Shown here piece by piece: positions 11,641-22,903 of a DNA stretch of 64,000 bases. A model generated the notes under the pieces. It had not been told where the DNA came from. It worked only from the letters and a program-made list of their open reading frames with translations, and searched no databases. Positions within the stretch are counted from its first letter, which is position 1, and each line of letters starts with the position of its first letter. Source of the DNA: Coprinus comatus (taxonomy: Eukaryota; Basidiomycota; Agaricomycetes; Agaricales; Agaricaceae); the NCBI GenBank assembly GCA_034638255.1, contig JAWPGT010000090.1:19576-83575 (forward strand), in the 5' to 3' direction. Both the position numbers and the translations under genes were made by a program.

Positions 11641-11652
11641 TAAGAGGGATCA

Positions 11653-13325
11653 TCAAAGAAGAAGATCATCAGGGATGACAATCTTATTCTGGTAGCAAAG
11701 GAAACCATCATCATCGATGACATATGTTTCGGGAATAGATGAAGACTGTTGTTCAGTGACGTCTTTTATTTTCTGACCAATGAGGTCATCAATAATGCAG
11801 ATTGACGTTTCTTGTAAATCTGTGGAGAATAATGACAGGGGTAGTGCAGTTACGTCATGGTTATCGTCTCCAATAGGTACGTGATCAGGTCTCCAGGATA
11901 GATGATCAGTGGGACCATTTTTCTTGCCAGGAATATGTCGGATTTCAATGTTGAATCGTTGCATGTAGGCTGTCCATCGTGCTTGTCATCAGTTGAGATC
12001 TTGAGGATTCTTCCAACATTTGAGGTTTTCATGATCAGACCACACAATGGTTTTGTGTGGTGATCCTTCAAAGAGTGTCTCCATTCTGTGAGTGCTCAAA
12101 TTATTGTGAGAAATTCTTGCTCTGAGCAATGATAATTGCATTCAGTGGGATTGAAACTTCAGCTGTGATAAGCGACTGGGTGCTTGACTCTATTGGTGTC
12201 TCGTTGTAGTAAGACAGCTCCTGTTGCATATAGAGATGTGTTGCATTCTATTTCAAACAGTTTAGTTTGATTGGCAACTGTGAGGATGGGCTGTGTGAGA
12301 AATCGCGCTTTCAGATCTTTGAATGAAGACTGGCATTCAGATGTCCAATCAAATACTTTAGTATTAGACATAAGAGCGTTAAGCGGATGTGTGAGGTTGG
12401 AGTAGTTTTGAATGAATTTGTGGTAGAAGTTGCAAAATCCAATGAACTTGTGAACATCTTGTACTGATTTAGGTATGGGCCATTGTTGGATGCCTTGTAA
12501 TTTGGCTGGGTCCATGGCAATGTTGTTGGGAGTGATGATTACACTGAGATACTCAAGGTGTTGTTTTTCAAATTCACATTTCTCTGTTTTGAGAAATAGA
12601 TCATTCTTTAGGAGGATTTGTAGTACTTCTTTAGTAATGCGGTGAAGTTCCTCTTTAGTTTTGGCATGCATGAGAATATCATCCATATAGACAATGACTT
12701 CTCCATCATCTATCAGCTTTCTAAACAATGAGTCCATCATTGCTTGGAAGGTAGCTGGCAAATTGCACATTCCAAAGAACATGACTGTGGGTTTGAAAAG
12801 TCCTTTAGTTGTTTTAAAGGCTCCTTTCCATTGATCTCCATCTTTTATGTGGATATTGTTATATCCTAGACAAACATCAAGTTTTGTGAACTATTTTGAA
12901 TCTCTCAATTTGTTGAGTATTGACGAGATGAGGGGAATGGGATATGTATTTTTGATGGTGTGCTGGTTCAGATATCTGTAATCTTGACAGGGCCATAGTT
13001 TTCCATCTTTCTTTCCTACAAAGAAGAAAGGGGAGGCCATAGGAGATTTTGAGGGTCGAATGTAACCTTTTTCAAGATTTTCTTTCAGAAAGGTATTGAG
13101 TTCCTTCTCTTCTAGAGGTGATAACCAATATAGTTTAATTGAACAAGCTTCAAATGAATCTTTGAGTTCAATTTTATGATCCCATGGTTGGGTTTGAGGA
13201 AAGTGTTCTGATGCTTTCTTATTAAAGAGTTTGTAGAATTTGGCAAACTCTTTAGGAACAACTTTCTTGGGGTCATCCTATTTCTTGTCACCAAATTGTT
13301 GAGCAATGGTGTTGAACATCAGCAT
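11653..13325 (-). pseudogene. Gypsy A reverse transcriptase / RNase H
   Basis: The best block is 12782-12159 (207 residues). It contains FFGMCNLPATFQ, the RT catalytic VIVYMDDIL motif (about 12690) and the connection LEYLSVIITPNN...FIGFCNFYHKFI. Upstream (13310-12800) are FNTIAQQFGDKK, the WPCQDYRYLNQ palm motif and KLDVCLGYNNIHI, separated by stops. RNase H follows with the LFEIECNTSLYATGAVL motif (normally D in the ECN position) and EWRHSLKDH, then a decayed linker (IRHIPGKKNGPTDHLS) to about 11653. Stops and frame shifts make it inactive. Confidence 0.85.
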
Positions 13326-13334
13326 TTCCAGCAT

Positions 13335-15320
13335 GTCCTTAGTAAGTACTCAGTATAGCTTGGGTAGCTTAGTATACTTACTGATACTTACTGATACTTA
13401 GATATATATTTTCAAAGTAACTCTAAGGTAGTCAATATTTCCAACCAAGTTTTTAAGTTTCCCAAGCACTATTCTAAGGTCACAAAAAGTCAAAGTTAAT
13501 TTGTGTTATTGACTTTGTTTTTGTTTCATTTGTTTGGTTGATGTCATTAATGATGTGTTGTTATTTCATGATGATGCATCAATAATCACATCATTTATGT
13601 TCCCAGATTTGGACTCACGAAAAATCGAAAAATCGCAAAATCGGACTGTCACATGATCACTCTCACCATCACATGTGACAGGACACGTTGCATCAGCAAT
13701 GCAACCTCACGGTCACAACTTCTACTCACTGCCGACTCTGAGTAATGTCACCACTGCACTCTCATTTCTTGATGAAACTTTACGCGTTGGAGCTCGTTGG
13801 AACCGTCTGGACATTATGCATTGAATGAGCCTATGTACGCGTGATATGGTGGGGTTTTCATTATTCTTATAAGGTATGTCAATTTCGACTATTTTCTATG
13901 TATTGGGCTCATATAATCGCGTATTGGCGCGTTCTCAGGCTCTCCAGGACGGCCTCAATACTCCGCTTCGAACAAGCCTACATACACGCGTCCTGATGCA
14001 GTAGCCATGCTATAACATTAGTTTTACTGCTGGTGTGTCATTACTTGCTGTTTTTCTTCTGTATTACTCATCTTTCTACATACAGGAACGTTTATAGGCT
14101 CTCCAGAACCTTCTCGACGTGTACTATAGGATAGGAGGGTTAGGTGATGACGTGGTATGGTGTATACCCCACGAAGGGGGGTTTCTTCCTTGGTGAGTCA
14201 TTATCTGTCTCAAGGGAATTATTTTACTCATTTCTCACTCCCTCCTGCACTCCATGGCACATTCTTAGGCTCGTCTAACCTACGCGTACCACCTCTATGA
14301 CCTCTCCAACTTGTAAACGATATGGAGAAGTTCTGGATATGTAATGACCTTATCTTCTAAGGTCTATCTTGTGAGTATACTGTTCACTCTACAACTACTA
14401 ACACAGTCATTTTCGCACCATACACCACGTTCTTAGGCTCGTTGGAGCTGCATCGAGAAGGCACATCGATAGAGGGTAGTATGGTGTGGTATGGTGGGGT
14501 ATTCATTGGTGAAAAGTATGTTCTCTAACTTTTACACCAATCCTGTTATTTTACTGATATCTCAACTCCCTCCTGCACTCCATAACATGCTTTCAGACTC
14601 GTTTACACCACGCGTACATTCTCTGTTCCACCCCTGATTTGTACACACTATGGAGGACTGCTGGAGTTGTAGTGACCTATCTTCTGGTAAGTTCTTATTC
14701 AATCTAACACCTGTTTCGATACTCAATCCTTATTGGAATCTTACGTTCTTAGCATCGTTCAAACCGCCTCGATGGCGCCGTTCGAACGCACCTACCCACG
14801 TAACGTTCCAATCAATACTCGTATCGCAATGTCCAGTTCTTTATTCTCCCAAGTAAGTTCTCCTATTATGAATATATTCTTGTAATTTTTTATCTTTATT
14901 TCGGTACATTACTGTAGTATACACTACTATTATGCTGTATACAATCACTCTTGTATTTTTGTACATTACTGTCTCCCTTCTGATAATATAATTCAGTTGA
15001 TATACATTTACATGCATTTGAGACACTCTAGGGGTCCTTGAAATTTCGCTTTTTATATATATATATTCTGATATACCTGATTTATAAGCTTGAGAAAGTA
15101 TTTTCGAAGGCAGTACAAGTAGATATAAGGTAAAACTAAGTAGAATTAAGTGTGACTAACCAGGACCCCCTGCTTAGAATAGCTTGGAATTGACTTGTCA
15201 AGCAAGACTAAGTAATTCCAAGGAGAAAATAAAAATTCTTTTACATTCTTGATATATCCTTGGTCATCCTTGGAAATGTTTTCAAGGAGGTTTAAGGAGG
15301 TTTAAGCTTGGCCAAGGAGA
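13335..15320. mobile_element. Insertion of unknown class splitting gypsy A pol
   Basis: Protease-side coding (ISKMSIS, ends about 15325) and RT-side coding (MLEMLMFNTIA, begins about 13320) are separated by ~2 kb of unrelated sequence. The ends are uncertain. The flanks CTAAG (minus-strand reading of the left side) and CCAAG (right side) agree at four of five bases, which is suggestive only. Terminal inverted repeats are not clear. No transposase is visible. The centre holds a regular repeat array described separately; the arms are AT-rich, with GATACTTACT tandem copies near 13380. Confidence 0.55.
13780..14830 (+). repeat. Degenerate ~160-bp tandem array with intron-like units
   Basis: The phrase AGGCTCG/AGGCTCTCC or a close variant recurs at about 13790, 13937, 14096, 14267, 14435, 14595 and 14751. 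Spacings are 147, 159, 171, 168, 160 and 156 bp. Most units contain a GTGAGT/GTAAGT/GTATGT-like donor, a pyrimidine tract with CTCCCTCCTGCACTCCA in some copies, and a TTCTTAG or TTTCAG acceptor just before the phrase. ACGCGTAC-type words follow. No long ORF joins the putative exons. It may be a decayed repeat-domain gene or a satellite-like internal array. Confidence 0.6.
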
Positions 15321-15921
15321 TGCTCATTTTGCTGATGAAGGATGATGTTTTGATGTTGATTTCTAATGAGTCTTCCTCATTGAGGTAAATTTTGTTCAGT
15401 TAGGCACCATCATCTGTAATGGTTTGAATCAGATCAAGGTATATCTCATTGCTTGATTCTTCTTCTCTCCATTTAAGTAATCTGTCAGACCAATTGATGT
15501 CTGGATTATTTTTCTATAACCAGGGGAATCCTAAGATGATTCTAGGTTTTCCGAGACTGATTATTTTGGCTTTGATGGTTGTTTGTTGACCATTAACTGC
15601 ACAGTTCAATGGGGAATAGAATGAACAAACACCATTTTTGGTACCATCTGCATTGTAAGTAGTAATGGGTTTTAAGAGTTTCTTGACAGGCCATTGGTGC
15701 TGTTTAACCAAAGCTGGGTCAATAAAATTTCCTCCTGCTCCTGAGTCGATGAGGGCAAGGATATCCATGGTTTCTGAGTTGGCTACTACACTGGAAGTTT
15801 GTGTAGGGGCATAGATAGAGTTGGATCCATTTCCTCCAAGTTGTACAGCATTGAGTGGAAGAGGAATAGAATATGATGATGTAGGTGGGGCAGTAGACAC
15901 AGATGGAAGAGAGTTAGACAT
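15321..15921 (-). pseudogene. Gypsy A retroviral-type aspartic protease
   Basis: An open frame of 135 residues (15921-15514) carries the active-site motif ALIDSGAGGNFID, the QQTTIKAKIISLG strand and the IILGFPWL motif typical of gypsy proteases. The stop directly after FPWL precedes KNNPDINW, which reads on as expected of the linker towards RT, to the insertion at about 15320. The dimeric enzyme would cut the Gag-Pol polyprotein. Inactive, because the downstream pol is broken. Confidence 0.8.
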
Positions 15922-15939
15922 GGTGGCTAATCTCTTTAA

Positions 15940-17549
15940 GCAAAATCCTTGATTTCACTGCTGAAATTGTCGTTCATGTTGTCCTGGGAGAAGTAATTGT
16001 AGACATCTGCTACTTCTTCTTCAGGGGCAGTTTCAATGAGGTTGTTGATCTGGTGTCATAGATGGGGGTTTCGATTTTTGGTCAGGGCCTTCCTCTGGTT
16101 GTATGCCTGGTGAGGGATTGACCTTGGGTGATTAGATGATGGGCCAGTTTCAAGCTGGGCATTGGTTGGCAAAATGGCTGGGTTTCTTGCAGAGGAAACA
16201 GAGTCAATCTCTGAACAATTCTTTTTGTTCGCTTGTGAAGACTCTATAGATGAATTGATTAAGGATCTCTTGGGGATCAACTTGAGGTGGCTGAGGGGTT
16301 TCTTCTTCAAAGTCCTCCTGTTCATCGTGTATGTTACAGAGTTCCTCTTCACTGTTGAGGCGAAGGTTATTGATTGCCTCTTTGATGTAGTCGACATCCA
16401 TGGCGTACGGGTCTTTTGCGACCACAAGTGGTTGAATGTAATGCAGGATAGACTGTGGTTGACGAAAATTTTGAGTCTGGCAATAGTGAGGGTTTTGACA
16501 TATTTGAGGGTTCCTCTGGGGATAGTGTGCCTGACAATAGTCTTATTCAGACTAAAGTATGTGGCTGGCTGCGTAGGCAGTGCCTTTCCATGCTTCATAG
16601 GTATCAGCTGGTATGGCTCTGATGGCATACATTCCAATTGTGGGTTCAAGACCCATTTTGAAGAGATGGATTTTGAGTGTGTCCTGTGTGACTTGTGCTT
16701 CAAGTGCGAGGGCTTCAAATTCTGTGATGTACTCATGTATATTGCGCATTCCTTGTTTAAACTTGGTAATCCAGGCCATGGCATCTGAGACATGGGTGGA
16801 TGAGTGAAAGCTTGTGTCCAAGGCTATGATGAATGCTTTGAATGTTCCAAAGTTGTAGGTTGTATTGGCGTCATCATATTTGCTTTCTGTAAATGTGTGT
16901 GCCCATGTGGCTGCCCATCCAACCATAAGGAAAAGAGTGTATAACATTTTTGTTTCACTGTCATGGGATTGGGCTTGGTCTGCTGCATAGTAGATTCCAA
17001 CATGTTGTTTCCAATGACTGTAGGATGCTGTGTCTCTAGTGAATGGTGGGGGAACTGGGAGTTTGAGTGCTGGGACTGTAGTTGTGGTGGGCATTGTTGG
17101 ATTTGAGCTTGGTGAGCTGTTTGTAGTAGGTGTGGGGGGATTTGGTAGAGCCGGGGGTAATGATGGAGTGTGTGGAGTTGTTAGGTTAGTGGGAGTTGGG
17201 ATTGGTGTATGGACTCAAGATGGGATAGTAACTCTAGGTCTTCAAGGAGGGATTGGCGGGGGGTCATCATCTGAGTCATCTTCTTCAGATGAAGATTGTT
17301 ATGGTTTTTCTCTGTATTGTTGTCTTGAAGTCTCACTAGATTGTGAACTTTGTCATTGTATAGGGCTAGGTTCTCTAAAAAGCTGAGGTTGGGGAGGTTC
17401 TGGTAGTTGTGTATAAAATGACGAGGTGGAGCATCCAGAATCTTGTGAAGTAGAGGCTTGGATTGGTCTGGGGATGTGAGCTGGGAAGGGCTCGGTGGAA
17501 GGGGTTTCTCGGTAATGAGATCTGCTTCATTGAAGTTGCGACCTATCAA
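15940..17549 (-). pseudogene. Gypsy A Gag
   Basis: The main block is 17094-16552 (180 residues, MPTTTTVPALKL onward). It has the retrotransposon Gag pattern: YSHWKQHVGIYY, MVGWAATWAH, FGTFKAFIIALD and FKQGMRNIHEYITEFEALA. A 73-residue acidic block (16425-16204) leads to a CCHC knuckle, CFLCKKPSHFANQC (about 16200-16159), after an in-frame TGA. Another frame upstream (17549-17181) is an acidic, Pro-rich segment that may be the frame-shifted N-terminus. Stops before and after the knuckle (TGA, TGA, TAA) are all one C-to-T step from Arg or Gln codons. A + strand ORF over the same region is a shadow. Confidence 0.75.
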
Positions 17550-18140
17550 ATTCCAGTTTAGGAACTGATATTTGACTGGTTCTTTGTTGTTGTGAAATGA
17601 TGATTCAGTGTTGGTGGTTGTCCAAGAATCTGTAGAGGGTTTTGGAATAGAGTTAGTTGGGGTAAGAAAAGGATTAGGAATAGAGTTAGTTGGGGTAAGA
17701 AAAGGATTAGGAATAGAGAAGGGAGAACTGCTGCCTAACAGCTTGTGTGCTTGCTTAGAGCTTTTGCTACTCTGAGCAGCTTGCTTGTGTCACTAATTAA
17801 AGCAGGCAGACTACAACTTACTAAATGCATAGATTTCAGCAATGTACAAACCCACCATGGTCCAGTTGGTTAGGATTTCAAACACCTAGACTTCCCACTT
17901 TGCTCTGGTGAAGGAGTATCACTTTGTGAGCTGCAATGCATTATACCAGGGATTAGCAGATATAACGACTACCAGTATACCACTAGGAGGTACCGGTTAG
18001 ACCAGAACAAGTAACACCATTTCAAGTTCCAAGATGATGGGAATTGATTGACTGCTGGGTTTTGACAATCCTCCATTTGGTTCCAAGGGGGAGAGACTGG
18101 ATAACCCTACCAGTCCAGTGAAAGAGAAGCTTTAATCTAA
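17550..18140 (-). other. Gypsy A 5' untranslated leader
   Basis: Non-coding sequence between the LTR and Gag. It includes a tandem copy of a 37-bp unit around AGTTAGTTGGGGTAAGAAAA (about 17648-17720). I see no clear tRNA primer-binding match directly after the LTR. A tRNA-like A-box phrase at 17855 is listed separately. Confidence 0.55.
17855..17887 (+). other. tRNA-like 5' half (A-box) relic
   Basis: ATGGTCCAGTTGGTTAGGAT resembles the 5' half and D-arm of a eukaryotic tRNA-Glu. The anticodon and T-arm that should follow are not recognisable, so this is not a functional tRNA gene. It could be a SINE head relic or chance similarity. Confidence 0.25.
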
Positions 18141-18770
18141 TGTTATGACCATGAACCGTTAAGCTGAACACTCCTGGAACTTAAACACTAGAGTACAGTC
18201 GTGTAGGAATGTGCATTCAATAAACACTTGCTGCAATCCAAAGGCCTTTCTCTCTAGTGACCAAAGGGTATGGAGACAAATGTATAAGGGGTACAACAGA
18301 AGAGATTAAAGCTTAGGGCTTTAATCGTCTAATACATTGAGTATTTATACTATTCTAGGAATGTACCTAATAATAGCTACTGACTAATTATATCCTAATA
18401 CTCGTCATCGCTTTATAATCTACTCCATACACAATGCTAGAACTGTCAACAGGAGTAGGTGAGATATTGGGGTCAGGGACTATTTACTCCATATACAATG
18501 AAAGATTAGTCAACAGGAGTAAAATGATGAAACTGATAAGTAATACTGGAGTGAGAGAAATATAAACTTCTAAATATAAACGGAAACTTATACTTAGTTC
18601 AATGTTAGGTCATAGTAGTGTCTTGCAGGCCACAGTAGTGCTTGGAGTCTCTTCATCATATGATGTCATCCATGACAGAGTCGTCTTGGGGAATGAGCTC
18701 AGGGAAGATGGCGAACAGATCTTCTTCCATGGTAGTGGTGTGGGCCAGTGGATTGGGTGGGCTCGTAACA
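18141..18770 (-). repeat. LTR of gypsy A family (630 bp)
   Basis: On the minus strand it starts TGTTACGAGCCC and ends GGTCATAACA. A related LTR of 627 bp bounds gypsy C at 50326-50952, with long identical tracts (for example the segment around CAACAGGAGTAGGTGAGATA). It lies where the 5' LTR of gypsy A should be. The first ~110 bases of the LTR also encode the C-terminus of the third ORF, as in gypsy C. No target duplication can be tested because the left end of the element is lost. Confidence 0.75.
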
Positions 18771-19160
18771 CCTATATGACTGCACTCTAGTGTTTAAGTT
18801 CCAGGTGTCAGAATGGTAGAGAGTGATGTTGAGAATGAGAGTGAAGTTGAGAGAGAGTTAAGCTCAGACACAGACACAGACACAGAAAGAAGGGAATTGA
18901 TTGGATGGTTTGGCTAAGACATGAGGGACTTATATATCTACCAGAACAAAGAACAACCAAAAGGGGGGAACAATAAGGACCCTTGCCAGCACACAAAGGG
19001 AATATGTAAGTAACATAATAAGGGAAAAGAACATTATGAAAGAGTCCAGAACATCAGGATAAGATAAGTGGAGTGATTAGGAAAGATGGATAAGATAAGG
19101 AGATATCTGGGAAAAACCTAACACCAGGAGTGTTCAGCTTAATGGTTCATGGTCTTAACA
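18771..19160 (+). repeat. LTR end fragment of the gypsy A family, opposite orientation, split by a solo LTR
   Basis: 18771-18805 plus 19129-19160 together form the last ~67 bp of the same LTR in + orientation (ending GGTCTTAACA). It abuts the minus-oriented LTR at 18770 tail to head. The 318-bp block between is a different solo LTR. The join of two oppositely oriented LTRs without a target duplication points to rearrangement. Confidence 0.7.
18806..19123. mobile_element. Solo LTR, 318 bp, with CCAGG target duplication
   Basis: Starts TGTCAGAATGG and ends AAACCTAACA. CCAGG flanks it at 18801-18805 and 19124-19128, and removing it rejoins an LTR fragment seamlessly. It contains an (ACAGAC)n-like run near 18870. 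A third LTR family, not seen elsewhere in the window. Orientation cannot be set. Confidence 0.88.
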
Positions 19161-19333
19161 GTAGACCTAATAGAATAAACCTCAGCAAAGTCCATAACTG
19201 TAACATACTAGTGTTCCAAGGTAGTCTTACACAGTTCACTCAGATATTCAATCTGCATGGAGTCTCAATTTGAGGTAGAAAAATGTAAAACTAAAGACAA
19301 ATTATTTGTAAATACAATAACTCCCATTCAAAC

Positions 19334-22300
19334 TCAGTAGTCAGGGTTAGTACCTATATTCAAGTTATAGTTACTATGCATGTCATTATTACCATCCAAA
19401 TACTCACTAAAAACATCATCCAATGCTTTAATAAGCTGAGGAAGCAATTCTTCAATTTTCAATGGCCGTTTGACCAACCATTCAGGATTGACATCAGCTT
19501 CCATGCTATAGGGGTTCCACCACAAGAATTTATCATGAAGCATTGTAATGAGTTTATACCACATCCTCCTTCTCTTATCTGCCTCCTTCCTCTCTGCTGT
19601 TATTACTTCCATTTCTTCATCCTTTGTAGGCCAATGCTCCTCAATCCACTCTCCAAAGTCAAGCAGAGGATTAATTAGTCGCCAATCACTATCACTACCA
19701 AAGAATCCAGCTTTGGCGCCACTAAGGACCTTTGGATCTTGCCATCTAACCCATGCCATTATTGGTTCAGGCCATACTGCATCTTTGTCAACGAGAAGCT
19801 GCTCGTTGGGATATACTGGAGTTTGGGGACCACCATTGCTGAATGGGAACAGATAAAGGACATAAAATAGACTTTCTGCCTGAACAACCTTAGTCAGTAA
19901 AGAAGTTTATTTTTGTAACTTTATTGAACGTAACTCACATCATCTGCCACTCTATGCACAAAGAGGCTGTTTGTTGACCTGTTAAACTCATTCTGCAAGA
20001 CGCTGATGGACATGAATGGGGGAGTTCCCTAGGATGTAAGTCAGCAATGGCAGCTGATTATGAAGAAAGAAATCTGACCGTTCGACCATTATGAAACGGA
20101 CGGTTTAAATCTGGGTGTGCTGGTGGCTACATCAGGTGAGTTTAGTATGACTCTTATGGATTATAATTATATGGGAGTACACACGACATTGATTAAACCA
20201 GCCATGTCAAAATCATGGAGGAGACCATAGACTCCTTCTGGAGAAGAAACCTTCCTCCGACAGAGTAGGTCAGTAGAGTTCGGGGAATATGGTTCCTTGA
20301 ATAATGCTGGTTCCTCTCGGGACAACAATAGGTTCCCATCACTAACGTCACGATGCAGAAACCCCTTGCTCTTTAACCATTCAATAGCTAACAAGACTGT
20401 ATGAGTTGAAACAAACAGGATGATAAGTCGAGTACGTACCTCGATACCCATCAGCTACTGCACGAGCGACCTCTGCGAAGGACTCGTACTCAGCCAATGT
20501 TCGCTTAAACAATGAAACCGTTATGATTTCTTGACGCCAGGCAAGTTGTTTAATTGCTTCTGGTATATCATTTTCATTAGGAAATCCCCGAATGCTCTGA
20601 ATTACATTTTCACCCTCATACGTTCTGTATGATGTATTTGAATTAGAGTCCATGTGAACGAAATAAAGACGTACTCTTCAGGAAGAAGAAGGTTTACCAT
20701 GCCACCCGTCTTCCCCCGTTCTATTTCAACAACTTTCTTGATTTGTTCGCCGACACGTTCTTTGTAGCTAATTGAGTCGCGATCAAAGTATTGGATTTTG
20801 AGTGCGTAAGGACCAACAAAGAATCTCTTCTTCTTTTTCTTCTTATTGTTGTTCTTGTTCTTGTTCTTTCTCTTTTCCTCTTTCCATTTCTTTTTCTCTT
20901 CCTTAACAACCATTTGGTCGTCTTCATGCATCAATTTTCCTATTTCATCCTTTGTCTTAACCTGCCTGTATGCACACCAAACACGAGTCATCCGACCAAC
21001 GAGAGATCCCCGATTGTCGGCCAAATGATGGAGATAATATCGTTGCGATGGTTCAACTCCCGATGGAGTGTTGAAGTACCACGATTTACCATCTTTGCTT
21101 CTTTCAAAATATGGACTCTGACCAAAATCTTCCTGGTTGGCCATAGCGAAACCCAGTATAACTCTGATAGCTTCCAAAATACCACTCCCACAGCCAAGAG
21201 ACAAGGTACATTCCTCGGTACCCATGGAATCGGCTCGGGAGAGCGTCAGTTTTCCATTTGAAACAGCCAAACCAAGTACGAAGCGGCGCTGCGGCTGGGC
21301 TATACGTTGCTGCTCCATGTATATCAGTTCTTGAGTGACACCTCTGGGGTGAACAGACGTCTTAACCTCGCCAGTACAGGAGAGTTTTTCGAAGTCAATG
21401 TATTCATTGTTGACATACGCGTAATCATACTTTGACAAGACTTCCTTGTCAAAGTACATCCCAGCTGTTGACGACATGAGATGATCGCGTGTCTGAGTCG
21501 GGTTGGAAGTAAGGTTGGGATTGGGGCAGGGAATCGGAGCTTTGGTGAGAACGCTGTTTCTAATGTAGTCACATAGTGAGCTGCGTTGATCTTCGTCTTT
21601 AGCTGTTGGGGGTTTGACTTTTGTGAACGCTTCCAAAGGGATGGCAATCAAGTCAGGGCGACAGTCTTGGCCACGGACACCACGAAATTTACGATTGGGG
21701 TACGAAAGGTGTGTCCAGAGAGTTGTAATCTCGCGATCTGTGACGCGCGTAAATCCATCGAGGGAAGAAGCAATATGGTGGGCAACTACTGCAACTACGT
21801 TCAGAAACCTTGCAGTATTCTGCTCTCCAGTGCCGGCCACACCAGGTCCCCATTTCCAACAATGAGACTTGTTTATGGTATGACATTTTGTTTCGGTAAG
21901 CACGCTGTGTAGGGTATTATGTGCATTGACACAGGCGTCAATGATTTGATCAGGACTAGGAGCTTTACCATCGATGGTAAGGTCTATGATGCCGAGTCGG
22001 ATGAATCCCAAGAGGATCTCGGTTGCCAATGCACGAGAAATGGTAGCACTGAACACCTCCTCGACGAGATCCAAACTACACTGTCTACGATTCTTAAGGT
22101 GATATTCCATGAGTTTCTGGGCCTCGAGTCGGATCGGCGTACCCTCGCTTGCATGAGAGGTCCCACATCCCGGGCTACTCATAAATACGTCTCAAGTAGC
22201 GTCTTGCATTTCTTCGGTGTCATCATCCTGTTGGGTGCTGATGTTACTTTTGCTGGAACGGCGGATAATTTTAGTCTGGGAAACAATTAGTCATTGCTCG

Positions 22301-22438
22301 GGTGTTATGCAAGGAGCAAGAACTTCACACCTGGAATGGAATAAGCCTGCGTGTTGGGCCTTTTCCTGAAGCGTGCCTCTTCTTAGCTGGTTCCGGTTCT
22401 GTGGGCGATGACAACGCCCGCCTTCGCTTCATTGACAT
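19334..22438 (-). CDS. FunK1 fungal-type protein kinase 1
   Basis: Kinase of the FunK1 family, which is expanded in Agaricomycetes. Exon 1 (22438-22331, 36 codons, MSMKRRRALSS) joins through a 52-bp intron to a long exon running to about 20690. Conserved blocks include SVHPRGVTQELIYMEQQRIA and FVLGLAVSNGK. The catalytic loop is HRDVSDGNLLL (about 20370) and the metal-binding motif is DFDMAG (about 20200), in place of DFG. C-terminal exons include NPLLDFGEWIEEHWP (19680) and end at 19334. A Lys/Asn-rich insert (about 20820-20900) is absent from FunK1-2. In exon 2 a TGA at 22194-22192 interrupts the frame; translation from the ATG at 22182 would avoid it, with loss of the N-terminus. Substrates are unknown. 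It may be a pseudogene. Confidence 0.8.
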
Positions 22439-22574
22439 TGTGTGGTATCGATGTGAGTCAGGTGTGTGTGGTAATTATTGGTGTGAGTAGTGTGTAGTTG
22501 TCTCCACAACTCACATGGTCTCCTTGATTATTTATGTTTATTTATTTATTTACTAGAGGCTGGTAGGATTCGGG

Positions 22575-22780
22575 ATCTCGTCGAGGTTGAAACATCCCAA
22601 GTTCCAACACTGTTTTTACCAAAGTCAATGGACCGGCTACGTACATCCAAGCCTCAGGGCCACTGCTTTTGGTAGCTTCAAATAGAAAAATATCACTTTG
22701 TCGAGCTGATCCCATAGACACTGAGAAATGTTGCTTCTCGACTGTAGGAGGGTGGTATTCTGGACGCGGACGGGTGTATA
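22575..22780 (+). pseudogene. FunK1 kinase relic
   Basis: The nucleotide sequence aligns with FunK1-2 from about 29005 to 29205. Examples are GAAAAAT.ATCACT.TGTCGAGCTGATCCCAT and GGAGGGTGGTATTCTGG, and upstream the region around ATGGACCGGCTACGTA. It is direct-oriented with FunK1-2 and opposite to FunK1-1. The frame is not maintained. Its position between FunK1-1 and the 3' end of eIF2D suggests the kinase has duplicated here more than twice. Confidence 0.7.
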
Positions 22781-22903
22781 CATACTAACTGGATCAAGGC
22801 CTCAAGGTTACTTCAACGTATTTTATAAATGATTTTTTTTACAACGTAGAGTAGTATATCCCCCTCCACCATCCTATACCATGGTCGCATTCCACCTACA
22901 CAT

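Larger units (their letters stand above)
9790..18770 (-). mobile_element. Ty3/gypsy chromovirus A, decayed, truncated at its 3' end
   Basis: Read on the minus strand the order is LTR (18770-18141), gag, protease, reverse transcriptase/RNase H, integrase, chromodomain-side region and the start of a third ORF. Homology to gypsy C (50.3-53.1 kb) stops near 9800, so the 3' end and second LTR are missing. Two later insertions interrupt it: a 347-bp solo LTR in integrase (10707-11053) and a ~2-kb block between protease and RT (13335-15320). All coding parts have stops or frame shifts. Chromovirus status is inferred from the near-identical gypsy C copy, which keeps a chromodomain. Confidence 0.85.

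Noticed and set aside
16162..16788. 208-residue + strand ORF
   Set aside because: It lies antisense over gypsy A Gag, is rich in Val/Phe/Cys from reversed codons, and has no family motif.
17855..17930. A tRNA gene
   Set aside because: Only the 5' half resembles a tRNA; no anticodon stem or T-arm can be drawn.
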